Shown: positions 1 through 6,335 of the stretch, in pieces | Layout: every line of letters starts with the position of its first letter | Numbering within the stretch: position 1 is the stretch's first letter | Origin: DATLBY01 sp035526665 | Lineage (GTDB): Bacteria; Acidobacteriota; Terriglobia; Bryobacterales; Bryobacteraceae | Direction: 5' to 3' | DNA: 7,333 nucleotides | NCBI GenBank assembly: GCA_035526665.1 | Contig: DATLBY010000117.1 | Span: 1 to 7,333, forward strand | Translations under genes and position numbers: made by a program | Notes under the pieces: model-generated | Told to the model about the DNA's origin: nothing | Seen by the model: the letters and a program-made list of their open reading frames with translations, nothing else | Database searches by the model: none

Positions 1-126
1 CTTCCAATGGTAAGGAACATCGTCCAGGCGCATGGCGGCCGGGTGCTGCTGGAAAGCACGCCGGGCGTGGGAAGCACGTTCACGATTGTGCTGCCGGCGG
101 GAAAACGCGTATGCCGCGAATCCTGA
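1..126 (+). CDS. Sensor histidine kinase, C-terminal end (partial)
   Basis: This is the last 41 residues of a histidine kinase whose start lies left of the window. The frame begins at base 1 and ends at TGA 124-126. The visible peptide 'LPMVRNIVQAHGG' followed by 'ESTPGVGSTFTIVLP' matches the end of the HATPase_c ATP-binding domain: the helix after the G1 box, the AHGG turn, and the G2-type 'GxGSTFTIxLP' strand. In this family the kinase autophosphorylates a histidine and passes the phosphate to a partner regulator. The next gene starts inside this one (16-base overlap), so the two are probably co-transcribed and translationally coupled as a cognate pair. Sensor domain, stimulus and membrane topology cannot be seen. 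The last residues (AGKRVCRES) are a short tail past the domain. Confidence 0.88.
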   Translation, partial: LPMVRNIVQAHGGRVLLESTPGVGSTFTIVLPAGKRVCRES

Positions 127-784
127 TTGTTGAGGATGAGCCCGATATCGCGATGGTGCTGCAGAACGATCTGCAGGCTGAGGGCTATGAGACGGAGATT
201 GCGGGTGATGGGGAGATGGCGATTCGTAGGGCTAAAGAGGGGAATTGGGACCTGGTGCTGCTGGATGTGATGTTGCCTTTGAAAGACGGTTTTGAAGTGT
301 GCCGCGAAATCCGGCGCGCGCGGATTCAGACGCGTATCATCATGCTGACGGCTAAAAGCCAGGAGGCCGAAAAGGTAATGGGGCTGGAACTGGGCGCGGA
401 CGACTACGTAACCAAGCCGTTCAGCCCACGCGAGCTGCGGGCTCGCGCATTCGCGCCGTGCGGCGGCGCGAAAACGAAGAACCGCGCCTTTACCGGTTCG
501 GCGACTGCGAAGTGGATTTCGATCGCGGCGAATTGCGGCGTGCGGGCAGCATTGTGGAGACCACGACGCTGGAGTTTAAGCTGCTTTTTGTCTTTATACG
601 CCGGAAGGGGAAGGTGCTCACGCGGGAGCAACTGATTGAAGAGGCGTGGGGGCATGGGATCTTCGTTATGGAGCGCGCTGGGGATTACCACATGCTCAAT
701 CTGCGCCGCAAGATTGAACACGATCCGGCACAGCCGAAATATCTGCAAAGCGTTCGAGGAACGGGATACCGCTTCGATGGATAA
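111..784 (+). pseudogene. OmpR/PhoB-family response regulator, split by a frameshift
   Basis: The first frame (ATG 111) encodes a complete receiver domain: acidic residues E8/D9, phospho-acceptor D52 in 'LLDVMLP', T80 and K102 in 'TKPFSPREL'. After 'RELRAR' this frame becomes nonsense and stops at 635. The sequence continues in another frame from base 449 with 'IRAVRRRENEEP', then a full winged-helix DNA-binding domain (TLEFKLL, LTREQLIEEAWG, LNLRRKIE, GTGYRFDG) ending at TAA 782-784. Dropping two bases, such as one GC of the CGCGC run at 444-448, or adding one base, joins the halves into about 223 residues, the normal length for the family, with the usual 'RELxARIRAVxRR' linker. As written, the product would be a 174-residue receiver with no DNA-binding domain. 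Both halves look well conserved, so this is either a sequencing/assembly error or a very recent mutation. A separate start at GTG 458 has no ribosome binding site and is unlikely. Confidence 0.87.
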
Positions 785-793
785 AGCCTCACA

Positions 794-824
794 GAATCCA
801 AATGGTTTCCCGATCTGAATCCAA
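794..824 (+). repeat. Direct repeat GAATCCAA, two copies
   Basis: The octamer GAATCCAA occurs at 794-801 and again at 817-824, a 23-base period (about two helical turns), in the short gap between the response regulator and the PD40 gene. OmpR-family regulators often bind paired direct half-sites on one face of the helix, so this could be an operator for the gene downstream. That is inference; two 8-base copies can also arise by chance. Confidence 0.3.
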
Positions 825-840
825 TGCGAGCCGGCTACGC

Positions 841-860
841 TGCTTGCATGGAGGCAAGCA
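841..860 (+). promoter_or_regulatory. Hairpin holding the ribosome binding site of the PD40 gene
   Basis: TGCTTGC (841-847) and GCAAGCA (854-860) are perfect reverse complements separated by the 6-base loop ATGGAG. The Shine-Dalgarno sequence GGAGG (850-854) lies mostly in the loop, and the last stem base is the A of the start codon ATG 860-862. In mRNA this stem could hold the start region and tune translation, or simply display the ribosome binding site in an exposed loop. As DNA it is also a 20-bp inverted repeat that could bind a dimeric regulator. The structure is seen directly; any regulatory role is inference. Confidence 0.45.
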
Positions 861-2986
861 TGAGATACATCGCAATGTTGGCCTGCGGTTTCGCGCTGCT
901 CGCGGCGCCGCAGAAAAATGATGAACCGGAACGATGGCTGCAAACGGCCATTCAGGCGGAAACCGTAGATGGCGATTTGAAATCTGCCATTGAACAGTAC
1001 AAGAAGATTATCGGTAAGGCCAGCGCGGGCCGCGAGGTGGTGGCAAAGGCGCTGGTGCGGTTGGGAATGTGTTACGAGCGCCAGGGGAACGCGGAGGCCC
1101 GCCAACAATATGAGCAGGCGGTGCGGGAGTTCGCGGATCAGACGGAAGCGATCGCGCAGGCACACGAGCGGTTGGCGGCGATGAACGGAGGGGGCCCGGT
1201 AAAATTGGCGGCCCTGGCCACGCGCCAACTCTGGAAGAATCAGGGCGGCGCCACTGTTCCTAAGGAGATTGCTCCCTCGGCTGATGGGCGGTCCCTGTTG
1301 TTCACCCATTGGGATTCCGGCGACCTCGCAATCCGCGACATGGGAACCGGCGAGATCAAGCGCCTCGGCCTGAAGAAATCCTGGACCGATTCCAGTGACT
1401 GGGCGCAGGGCGCAGTATATTCACCCGACCAGCGGCAGGTTGCGTATACGTGGTTTTCCGCCGCTGATCAGGCATATCAACTGCGGGCCGTTTCAACCCA
1501 GCCAGGGGCCAAGCCGCGCGAGATCTTGTCTGTCGCAGCCACGCATCCCGAGATCGTTTATTTCCTGCCATTCGCCTGGTCCTCCGATGGCAAGGGCATC
1601 CTAACGCTGACCTGGTCGAAGAAGGATAATACTTCGCAGATCGCGTGGGTCTCGGCCGCCGATGGTTCATCCAAGACGCTGAAATCGCTGGGATCGCGTG
1701 TAGGAATGGCGAGCCTATCTCCCGACGGCCGGTATATCGCCTACGATGCACGCGAGCGGAAGGACAGCACCGACAGTGACATCTTCATCCTTGCGTTGGA
1801 TGGAAGCAGTGAGGCCGCCGCCGTCCAGAGTCCCGGTATCGATAGCAACCCTGTGTGGACGCCCGATGGGAACCATCTGATCTTCACGAGCAACCGGTCC
1901 GGCAACTTTGGACTGTACGCCTTAAACGTTCAGTCCGGACGAGGGCAGGGCGCTCCCAAATTGCTGAAGCCGAATACCGGCCGGATCATGCTTTCCGGAT
2001 TCGCCCGCTCGGGCGCGCTTTATTACCGCCAACCCACTGGCGGCCAGAACGTCTACCTGGCTGAGTTGGACCCCACGACCCGCAATCTGCGCGGCGCGCC
2101 GGCCGCGCTTGCAGGCGCCTACGCGGCAACGAACGGCATGCCGGCTCTTTCGCCGGACGGCAGATACTTAGCCTATCTGTCCACCGGCACTTTGGCGGAG
2201 CCGCTTAGTGGTGGAGATGGAGGCGGTCCGGGCACATCGACGGTCATCGTAAGATCGTTGGAAAGCCGGGTGGAAAGGGCATTCCCAACCGACCTGGATC
2301 TACGCGAGCCTCCGGCGTGGTTTTTGGACGGGCGGGCTTTGCTGCTGAACGCACGCCGCCAGCCGAAGGGGACTGGACGCGCCTTCCACAAGCTGGATCT
2401 GGACTCCGGACGCGTCACGGCCGCCTTTGATCCCGGAAAGTGCTGCCTTGGAGGGGGGCGGATGGGGCTGTCCCGGGATGGCAATACGGTCTATACCGCC
2501 GGACTGGACGAAAGTACGGGTTCGCAAAGTGTACTCGCTGTAAACCTCTCCACGGCGCAAGTCAATAAACTTTATCAGACCAGCGATTACGTGAAGGAAG
2601 TGGCGTTGAGTCCGGACGGCCAGTCCCTGGCAGTGGTGACGACGCATACGAAACCTTTCGCGGGCAGCGTGCTCCTGATGGATAAGCAAGGAGGCGCTGT
2701 CCGGACGCTGATTCAATCGCCCGATTTGGCTCCTTTTTCGGGAATCGCGTGGTCTTCCGATGGTAACGACGTCTATTTCGGCCGCTCACAGACACCACCC
2801 GATTGGGAATTATGGCGGCTGCCGGTAAGTGGTGGAGAGCCGTCACCCACGGGTATTCACGGTCTGGGACTGCGAGAGATCCACAGCGGTCCGAACGGCG
2901 CGCTCACGTACACCGCCGGCCTTGAGAGGCAGGCGGAGTTGTGGGCATTCGACAACCTGCTGCCGATGCTGAAAGTTTCGCGATAA
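860..2986 (+). CDS. Exported TPR / PD40 beta-propeller (TolB-like) protein
   Basis: The product is 708 residues. ATG 860 is preferred over in-frame ATGs at 824 and 848 because GGAGG sits 5 bases upstream and the protein then opens with a short signal peptide (about residues 1-16, MRYIAMLACGFALLAA). Residues 25-108 form a TPR-like helical stretch ('DGDLKSAIEQYKKI', 'LGMCYERQGNAEARQQYEQAVREF'). The rest is a series of PD40/WD40-like blades marked by S/T-x-DG turns near residues 140, 241, 287, 334, 431, 538, 584 and 632. The order suggests one or two propellers, as in the TolB C-terminal domain. The end, 'ALTYTAGLERQAELWAFDNLLP', is a motif I associate with acidobacterial members. No catalytic triad of the prolyl oligopeptidase or DPP-IV kind is visible, so an enzyme is unlikely. 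It probably acts in the periplasm or on the surface as a binding scaffold; the ligand is unknown. It lies 75 bases after the response regulator and may be regulated by it. Confidence 0.85.
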   Translation: MRYIAMLACGFALLAAPQKNDEPERWLQTAIQAETVDGDLKSAIEQYKKIIGKASAGREVVAKALVRLGMCYERQGNAEARQQYEQAVREFADQTEAIAQAHERLAAMNGGGPVKLAALATRQLWKNQGGATVPKEIAPSADGRSLLFTHWDSGDLAIRDMGTGEIKRLGLKKSWTDSSDWAQGAVYSPDQRQVAYTWFSAADQAYQLRAVSTQPGAKPREILSVAATHPEIVYFLPFAWSSDGKGILTLTWSKKDNTSQIAWVSAADGSSKTLKSLGSRVGMASLSPDGRYIAYDARERKDSTDSDIFILALDGSSEAAAVQSPGIDSNPVWTPDGNHLIFTSNRSGNFGLYALNVQSGRGQGAPKLLKPNTGRIMLSGFARSGALYYRQPTGGQNVYLAELDPTTRNLRGAPAALAGAYAATNGMPALSPDGRYLAYLSTGTLAEPLSGGDGGGPGTSTVIVRSLESRVERAFPTDLDLREPPAWFLDGRALLLNARRQPKGTGRAFHKLDLDSGRVTAAFDPGKCCLGGGRMGLSRDGNTVYTAGLDESTGSQSVLAVNLSTAQVNKLYQTSDYVKEVALSPDGQSLAVVTTHTKPFAGSVLLMDKQGGAVRTLIQSPDLAPFSGIAWSSDGNDVYFGRSQTPPDWELWRLPVSGGEPSPTGIHGLGLREIHSGPNGALTYTAGLERQAELWAFDNLLPMLKVSR

Positions 2987-3091
2987 TTGCCGCGGCAGTG
3001 GGTTGCGCTGTTGTTCGCGTCCGGCGTAGTGAAGCTCGGGCGGCGCCTTTTCTCCAACGCGGACCGCTAGCGCGCTTCGAGTTTCGCCCGA

Positions 3092-4048
3092 TCAAAGCGC
3101 GCCGCGGATAAGGTGGACGCAGGCTTCAGCGATGCGTTCGACGTGGCGATGATCGGTTCCACAGCAGCCGCCCATCACGTTCAAGTGCGGCAACCCGTCC
3201 TGCCGCATCTTTGCATAAAGCGACCCGAGTTCCTCCGGATCGCCAATATCAAGGTCCGTGGACTCGTTCAACTCCGCATGGCTTTTTCGCGACGCATTGG
3301 CGCGAAGCCCCCGAATGCGAGCGGTCCACTCCTCGCCGGACAAAGCGCGCTGGAAGTGGCTGGGATGGGCGCAATTCAGCATGTAATAGCTGGGGTAGCC
3401 TGCGGTGGCCGCGTCCACCTCCAGGATCGCGGCTCCGAGTGGTTGACCGGTGGGCAGATTGCCATCGGTCTCGACCGTAAACGAAATGGCGACGGGCATT
3501 CCGGCGCGCTGCGCCGCACGGGCAACTCCAATCGCTTCCTGCGTGTAGTTCATGGTGATGGCGCACACCATGTCTGCCGCGGTACCGGCAAATGTTTCCA
3601 CTTGCGCCCGGTGGTAAGCTGCCGCATCATCCGCGGTCATGGCATCAGAGGGAACATATCCGTCGCCGCGCGGGCCCACGCAACCGCTCAGGACAACCGG
3701 TTGGCCATGTGCCATCTCCTTACGGATCTCATCGATCAAGGCAATCGCGGCGCGGTTTGCTTCCGCCAGAGCCACTGATGAGTACCCGGCCCTGTCGCCC
3801 CAGTCAGCGCTCGCGCGCCAAGTCGCGGCTTCGAGAATCAGCCCGGTATTGAACCGGGAGGCAATCGCCGCGTAGGCGCGGAAGTACTTGCGCAGGGCGG
3901 TGGCGCCCGATTCTTGTTTGAGCAAACCGAAAGCGGCAAAATCGGGTAGCTCAATCCCTTCCTGAAAGATCAGGGTGGTCTCGATTCCCCCGTCAGTGAG
4001 AAATGGTTGGCCCCCTAATTGAGGAAGACCGCTTCGGTATTGAGGCAT
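3092..4048 (-). CDS. Homocysteine S-methyltransferase family protein
   Basis: This complete gene encodes 318 residues, close to the roughly 310 usual for stand-alone Hcy-binding TIM-barrel enzymes such as E. coli MmuM. In the family, a zinc-activated homocysteine thiolate takes a methyl group, commonly from S-methylmethionine or S-adenosylmethionine, to give methionine. The sequence shows the N-terminal 'LTDGGIET' strand (D19-G20-G21), 'LSGCVGPRGDGY' (120-131), 'ISFTVETDGNLPTG' (188-201) and all three zinc ligands: C226 in 'LNCAHP' and C295/C296 in 'GGCCGTD'. It should therefore be active in the cytoplasm. The methyl donor cannot be read from sequence, so no symbol is given. The gene stands alone, convergent with the PD40 gene (105-base gap) and divergent from the pilus operon. 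ATG 4048 has no Shine-Dalgarno sequence: the bases before it read TATATTAATA, so the mRNA may be leaderless or nearly so. Confidence 0.92.
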   Translation of the reverse strand: MPQYRSGLPQLGGQPFLTDGGIETTLIFQEGIELPDFAAFGLLKQESGATALRKYFRAYAAIASRFNTGLILEAATWRASADWGDRAGYSSVALAEANRAAIALIDEIRKEMAHGQPVVLSGCVGPRGDGYVPSDAMTADDAAAYHRAQVETFAGTAADMVCAITMNYTQEAIGVARAAQRAGMPVAISFTVETDGNLPTGQPLGAAILEVDAATAGYPSYYMLNCAHPSHFQRALSGEEWTARIRGLRANASRKSHAELNESTDLDIGDPEELGSLYAKMRQDGLPHLNVMGGCCGTDHRHVERIAEACVHLIRGAL

Positions 4049-4052
4049 TATT

Positions 4053-4058
4053 AATATA
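4053..4058 (-). promoter_or_regulatory. Possible -10 element for the methyltransferase gene
   Basis: On the minus strand TATATT ends four bases before ATG 4048. If it is the -10 hexamer, transcription would start at or within the start codon, which fits the missing Shine-Dalgarno sequence and suggests a leaderless mRNA. No good -35 hexamer lies 17 bases upstream. An overlapping alternative, TAAAGT at 4060-4065, would leave a very short leader. This is tentative. Confidence 0.27.
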
Positions 4059-4149
4059 CACTTTACACGCTGACTTGGTTGCAGTCTCGGCTAAACGCCA
4101 CGGCAGATTCAGCTCTTCGCCACATTTATCGTTTTAGTAGCAGACGGCT

Positions 4150-4170
4150 GAGCGGCATGGTAGGCCGCTC
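4150..4170. repeat. 7-bp inverted repeat (hairpin) in the divergent intergenic region
   Basis: GAGCGGC at 4150-4156 pairs perfectly with GCCGCTC at 4164-4170 around the loop ATGGTAG. It is GC-rich, so stable if transcribed, but no T run follows and it is not placed like a terminator for either neighbour. It lies about 125 bases upstream of the pilus promoter's -10, so it could be a regulator-binding palindrome. The function is unknown. Confidence 0.35.
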
Positions 4171-4294
4171 TATAGCTTCCGCACATTTCTGCCGATTGCG
4201 GGACCGGAGGGTGGTACCGGCTGTCTGGCGGGCCCTAGGTTTTTTTCAGAGTAACCGCAGTACTTCGCCAGCGCGTACTAGGGTGTTTGCCGGT

Positions 4295-4323
4295 GTGACA
4301 ATCGCCGCCAGCCTCCTCATAAT
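4295..4323 (+). promoter_or_regulatory. Sigma70-type promoter for the Tad-like operon
   Basis: GTGACA (4295-4300, five of six matches to TTGACA) is followed by an exactly 17-base spacer and CATAAT (4318-4323, five of six to TATAAT). Transcription would start near 4330, giving a leader of about 38 bases before ATG 4368. This is the best promoter match I found in the window, and it is placed as expected at the head of the three-gene operon. It has not been tested against the host's own sigma factor preferences. Confidence 0.55.
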
Positions 4324-4357
4324 CGAGTGGAAGATCTCCGTCTTGGATGAGGAGTGA

Positions 4358-4361
4358 GGAG
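4358..4361 (+). promoter_or_regulatory. Ribosome binding site deciding the TadG-like start
   Basis: GGAG at 4358-4361, within GTGAGGAG, stands six bases before ATG 4368. The earlier in-frame ATG at 4347 overlaps another purine-rich stretch and has only TCTTGG upstream, so 4368 is the better start. Confidence 0.65.
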
Positions 4362-4367
4362 TTTTGC

Positions 4368-5438
4368 ATGGAATGTAACAAACGTTCGGAGCGCGGCTTC
4401 ACGCTGATGACGACCGGTCTCTCGATTTTCATCATCGTCTCGACCATGGGACTAGCCTTCGACATGGGGCGGGTGTATATCAGCCGTAATGAAGCCCAGG
4501 CATTCACCGATTCGGCCGCGCTAGGGGCAGCCGCGCGCCTGAATGGAACGCAGGCCGGAGTCACAGCGGCGCAGGCTGAGGTAACTAATAACCCGAATCG
4601 CTGGAATATGGCTAGCAGCGCGTTTTCCGGAGTGACCACCGAATTCAGCACGGACCAGACAAGCTGGGTGTCGACTCCCGCTGCGTCCGCCATTCCGAAT
4701 ACCAGATATGTACGGGTCACCGCGCCTTCCAATAGCGTAACCATCTCTTTTATGCGAGTGCTGGGTCTTGCAAGCTCGATGACGGTTGCCTCAAGAACGA
4801 TTGCCGGCACGCAGATGCCGACTACGGAGAGTCAGGGTGTATTCCCGTTTGCCCCGCTGGCGAAGAACTCCAATGGCCCGAACTACGGATATTCCAAGGG
4901 CGATGAACTGACGCTGCTCTGGCCATCCAGCGTTGGAAGCAATGGAAATGTTAAGCTCAACAATCTTTGTCAGGTAGATCAGAACCAGGCAGCTCTCGCC
5001 GCCGTTCAGAACGGCACCACCGCTGACCGGGGGTACATTCAAGACACATCCGCTTCGGCCATTGCGTCCGCTATAGAGGACGACCATATGGACTACACGG
5101 TCAGTGTCGGGCTCGAAGTCAGCCGCTCCGGAGGAGTGAAGAGCAACGATGTTACCGGCAGTATTGCCAACCGTGTAGCCCAGGATTCGGACTCCAACAC
5201 AAGCAATTACGATACCTACATCGCGAACCACAATGGAACACCTCTCCGGCGCGTGGTGATCGTGCCGATTATCAACAACGCCGCGCAGGCGGTGGTACTG
5301 GGTTTCGTGAAAGTATTTCTGCCGCCCAGCCAGCCGCGTAATCCGAACGATTCCAAATGCGCGATGTATATCGGTCCCGCTGACTCTGCGACAGGCACGG
5401 ACGGAACCGGCAGCAATCAGACTCGGTTAATGCAATGA
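4368..5438 (+). CDS. TadG-like Flp pilus assembly protein
   Basis: The product is 356 residues. One membrane segment near the N-terminus (about residues 11-31) is followed by 'FDMGRVYISRNEAQAFTDSAALGAAARL' (31-58), the hallmark of the TadG-like N-terminal domain (D-x-GR-x-Y, Q, D-x-AAL-x-AA). A second family block is 'YVRVTAPSNSVTISFMRVLG' (114-133), and a late hydrophobic strand 'RRVVIVPIINNAAQAVVLGFVKVFLPP' spans 294-320. No von Willebrand A MIDAS motif (DxSxS) is seen, so it differs from the longer vWA-bearing TadG proteins. Two cysteines (201 and 331) could form a disulfide outside the membrane. The N-terminus 'RG-FTLMT' resembles a prepilin cleavage site but has Thr where Glu is expected at position +5. 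The product probably lies in the cell envelope and helps anchor or assemble a Flp-type pilus or related secretion structure. Its stop overlaps the next start (ATGA). Confidence 0.82.
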   Translation: MECNKRSERGFTLMTTGLSIFIIVSTMGLAFDMGRVYISRNEAQAFTDSAALGAAARLNGTQAGVTAAQAEVTNNPNRWNMASSAFSGVTTEFSTDQTSWVSTPAASAIPNTRYVRVTAPSNSVTISFMRVLGLASSMTVASRTIAGTQMPTTESQGVFPFAPLAKNSNGPNYGYSKGDELTLLWPSSVGSNGNVKLNNLCQVDQNQAALAAVQNGTTADRGYIQDTSASAIASAIEDDHMDYTVSVGLEVSRSGGVKSNDVTGSIANRVAQDSDSNTSNYDTYIANHNGTPLRRVVIVPIINNAAQAVVLGFVKVFLPPSQPRNPNDSKCAMYIGPADSATGTDGTGSNQTRLMQ

Positions 5439-5893
5439 AACGGAGATCCTGCCGCGGAAACGCGATGCTTGAATTCGCCTTGGCGTCCCTGGTAATTGTC
5501 CCCTGTTTCGCGGGGACATTCCAATTCGGCTACAGCTTTTACGTCTACAATCAGCTGGAATCCGCCATTTCCAATGGAGCCAGATACGCCGCCACGCGAA
5601 CCTACCGCTGCCTGGCCGGCACAACCGACACCGACAAGATAAAAACCGCGATTCGCAACGTGGTGCAGTTCGGGAATCCGGACGGCTCTGGGAATTCGCA
5701 GGTGCCCCAATTGTCCAACGGAAATATTGCGGTGACATTCAATTACTCCGGAACGGCTATTCCCACCTCGATAACCGTGGCGATTAACACGTTCACGGTA
5801 GATGCGGTCTTCAAAGCGTTTACCTTCACTGGGAAGCCGACCGTGACTTTTCCTTACCTGGGCCGTTATGCGCCTAACGAATCGGAGCCTTAG
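5435..5893 (+). CDS. TadE-like minor pilin (first copy)
   Basis: The product is 152 residues, a usual TadE length. The N-terminus 'RRSCRG-NAMLEFALASLVIVPCFAGTFQFGYSF' has a basic head, then Gly8 followed by a residue series with Glu at +5 (E13) and a hydrophobic segment (about 14-36). This is the prepilin-peptidase type of cleavage site described for TadE/TadF pseudopilins. The region after the membrane segment, 'QLESAISNGARYAATRTY', is typical of the TadE domain; the C-terminal half looks beta-rich. ATG 5435 overlaps the TadG-like stop by four bases, so translation is probably coupled. The likely role is a minor pilin inserted in the inner membrane and built into, or priming, a Flp-type structure. 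The prepilin peptidase and the ATPase are not in the window. Confidence 0.85.
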   Translation: MKRRSCRGNAMLEFALASLVIVPCFAGTFQFGYSFYVYNQLESAISNGARYAATRTYRCLAGTTDTDKIKTAIRNVVQFGNPDGSGNSQVPQLSNGNIAVTFNYSGTAIPTSITVAINTFTVDAVFKAFTFTGKPTVTFPYLGRYAPNESEP

Positions 5894-5897
5894 ACCT

Positions 5898-6335
5898 ATG
5901 GCCATCAAAAAGCTAATTAAGGACACTCGCGGGCAGGCGATGTTGGAATCGGCCCTCATCCTTCTGGTGTTCATGGCTACGCTGATCGGAATTATGGATT
6001 TCGGCCAGGTGCTCTGGGTGCACCAGTCGCTTTCAGAACAGGTGAGGAAAGGGATCCGCTGGGGGATTGTGAATCCCTGGGACGGAACGGGCGATCAGAT
6101 CGCCAACATGGTGCTCTACAGCCAGTCAACCACCGGTTCAACGGGCTTCCTGGGAATGACACGAGCGAACGTACAAGTCACGCACACGGCCGGATCGATG
6201 GCCAATCCCAACGACGAACGGATCCGGATAGCGATTGTGAACTATCAGTTCCGTTTCCTGTCCCCGTGGATCGCGGGAGTTTTCTCGAACAACAACGCGG
6301 TCACGCAAACGGCCGCGATGGTCTATAAGCCGTAG
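5898..6335 (+). CDS. TadE-like minor pilin (second copy)
   Basis: The product is 145 residues from ATG 5898, which lies four bases after the preceding stop with GGAG at 5884-5887 upstream. The in-frame ATG at 5868 would overlap the previous gene by 26 bases and add ten residues without family character. The N-terminus 'KDTRG-QAMLESALILLVFMATLIGIMDFGQ' again shows Gly, a five-residue step to Glu (E17) and a hydrophobic segment (about 18-38). 'HQSLSEQVRKGIRWGIVNPW' follows in the position of the TadE post-membrane helix. It resembles the first copy only at the N-terminus, so the two are probably distinct subunits (compare the TadE/TadF pair) rather than a recent duplication. It is the last gene of the operon; the opposing M16 gene's stop lies four bases past its own. 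Confidence 0.85.
   Translation: MAIKKLIKDTRGQAMLESALILLVFMATLIGIMDFGQVLWVHQSLSEQVRKGIRWGIVNPWDGTGDQIANMVLYSQSTTGSTGFLGMTRANVQVTHTAGSMANPNDERIRIAIVNYQFRFLSPWIAGVFSNNNAVTQTAAMVYKP

Larger units (their letters stand above)
4049..4367. other. Divergent intergenic region between methyltransferase and pilus operon
   Basis: These 319 bases separate two divergent genes, so they should carry promoters for both. At the left end is an AT-rich -10-like element facing left. In the middle is a 7-bp hairpin (GAGCGGC 4150-4156, GCCGCTC 4164-4170, 7-base loop) that no T tract follows. A run of seven T at 4240-4246 has no proper stem before it. At the right end is a good sigma70-like promoter (4295-4323) facing right, then a ribosome binding site. 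An open frame starting at TTG 4079 crosses the region but has no ribosome binding site or recognisable motif, and I do not consider it a gene. Confidence 0.6.

Noticed and set aside
458..784. Independent winged-helix gene starting at GTG 458
   Set aside because: It has no ribosome binding site, and its start falls inside the usual receiver-effector linker. It is better explained as the second half of the frameshifted response regulator.
404..1309. Long minus-strand open frame (301 codons) opposite the regulator and the PD40 gene
   Set aside because: It overlaps well-supported domains on the plus strand, shows no recognisable motif, and is expected by chance in GC-rich coding DNA.
2988..2997. 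Palindrome TGCCGCGGCA just after the PD40 stop, as a terminator
   Set aside because: It has no loop and no following T tract. The 105-base convergent gap (2987-3091) holds no convincing intrinsic terminator on either strand.
3113..3778. Plus-strand open frame of 221 codons inside the methyltransferase gene
   Set aside because: It is a shadow of the minus-strand gene, which has full family motifs and all zinc ligands.
4230..4246. GGGCCCTAGG followed by seven T as an intrinsic terminator
   Set aside because: The short overlapping palindromes leave no loop and no stable stem directly before the T run, and no plus-strand gene ends upstream.
4079..4357. Small gene in the divergent intergenic region (TTG start, 92 codons)
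   Set aside because: It has no ribosome binding site and no recognisable domain. It also runs through the predicted promoter and leader of the pilus operon.
4235..4810. Minus-strand open frame of 191 codons over the start of the TadG-like gene
   Set aside because: The plus strand here has a promoter, a ribosome binding site and a clear TadG-type N-terminus; the minus frame shows no domain.
5417..5974. Minus-strand open frame of 185 codons over the first TadE-like gene
   Set aside because: It is a shadow of the plus-strand gene, with no motif or ribosome binding site.
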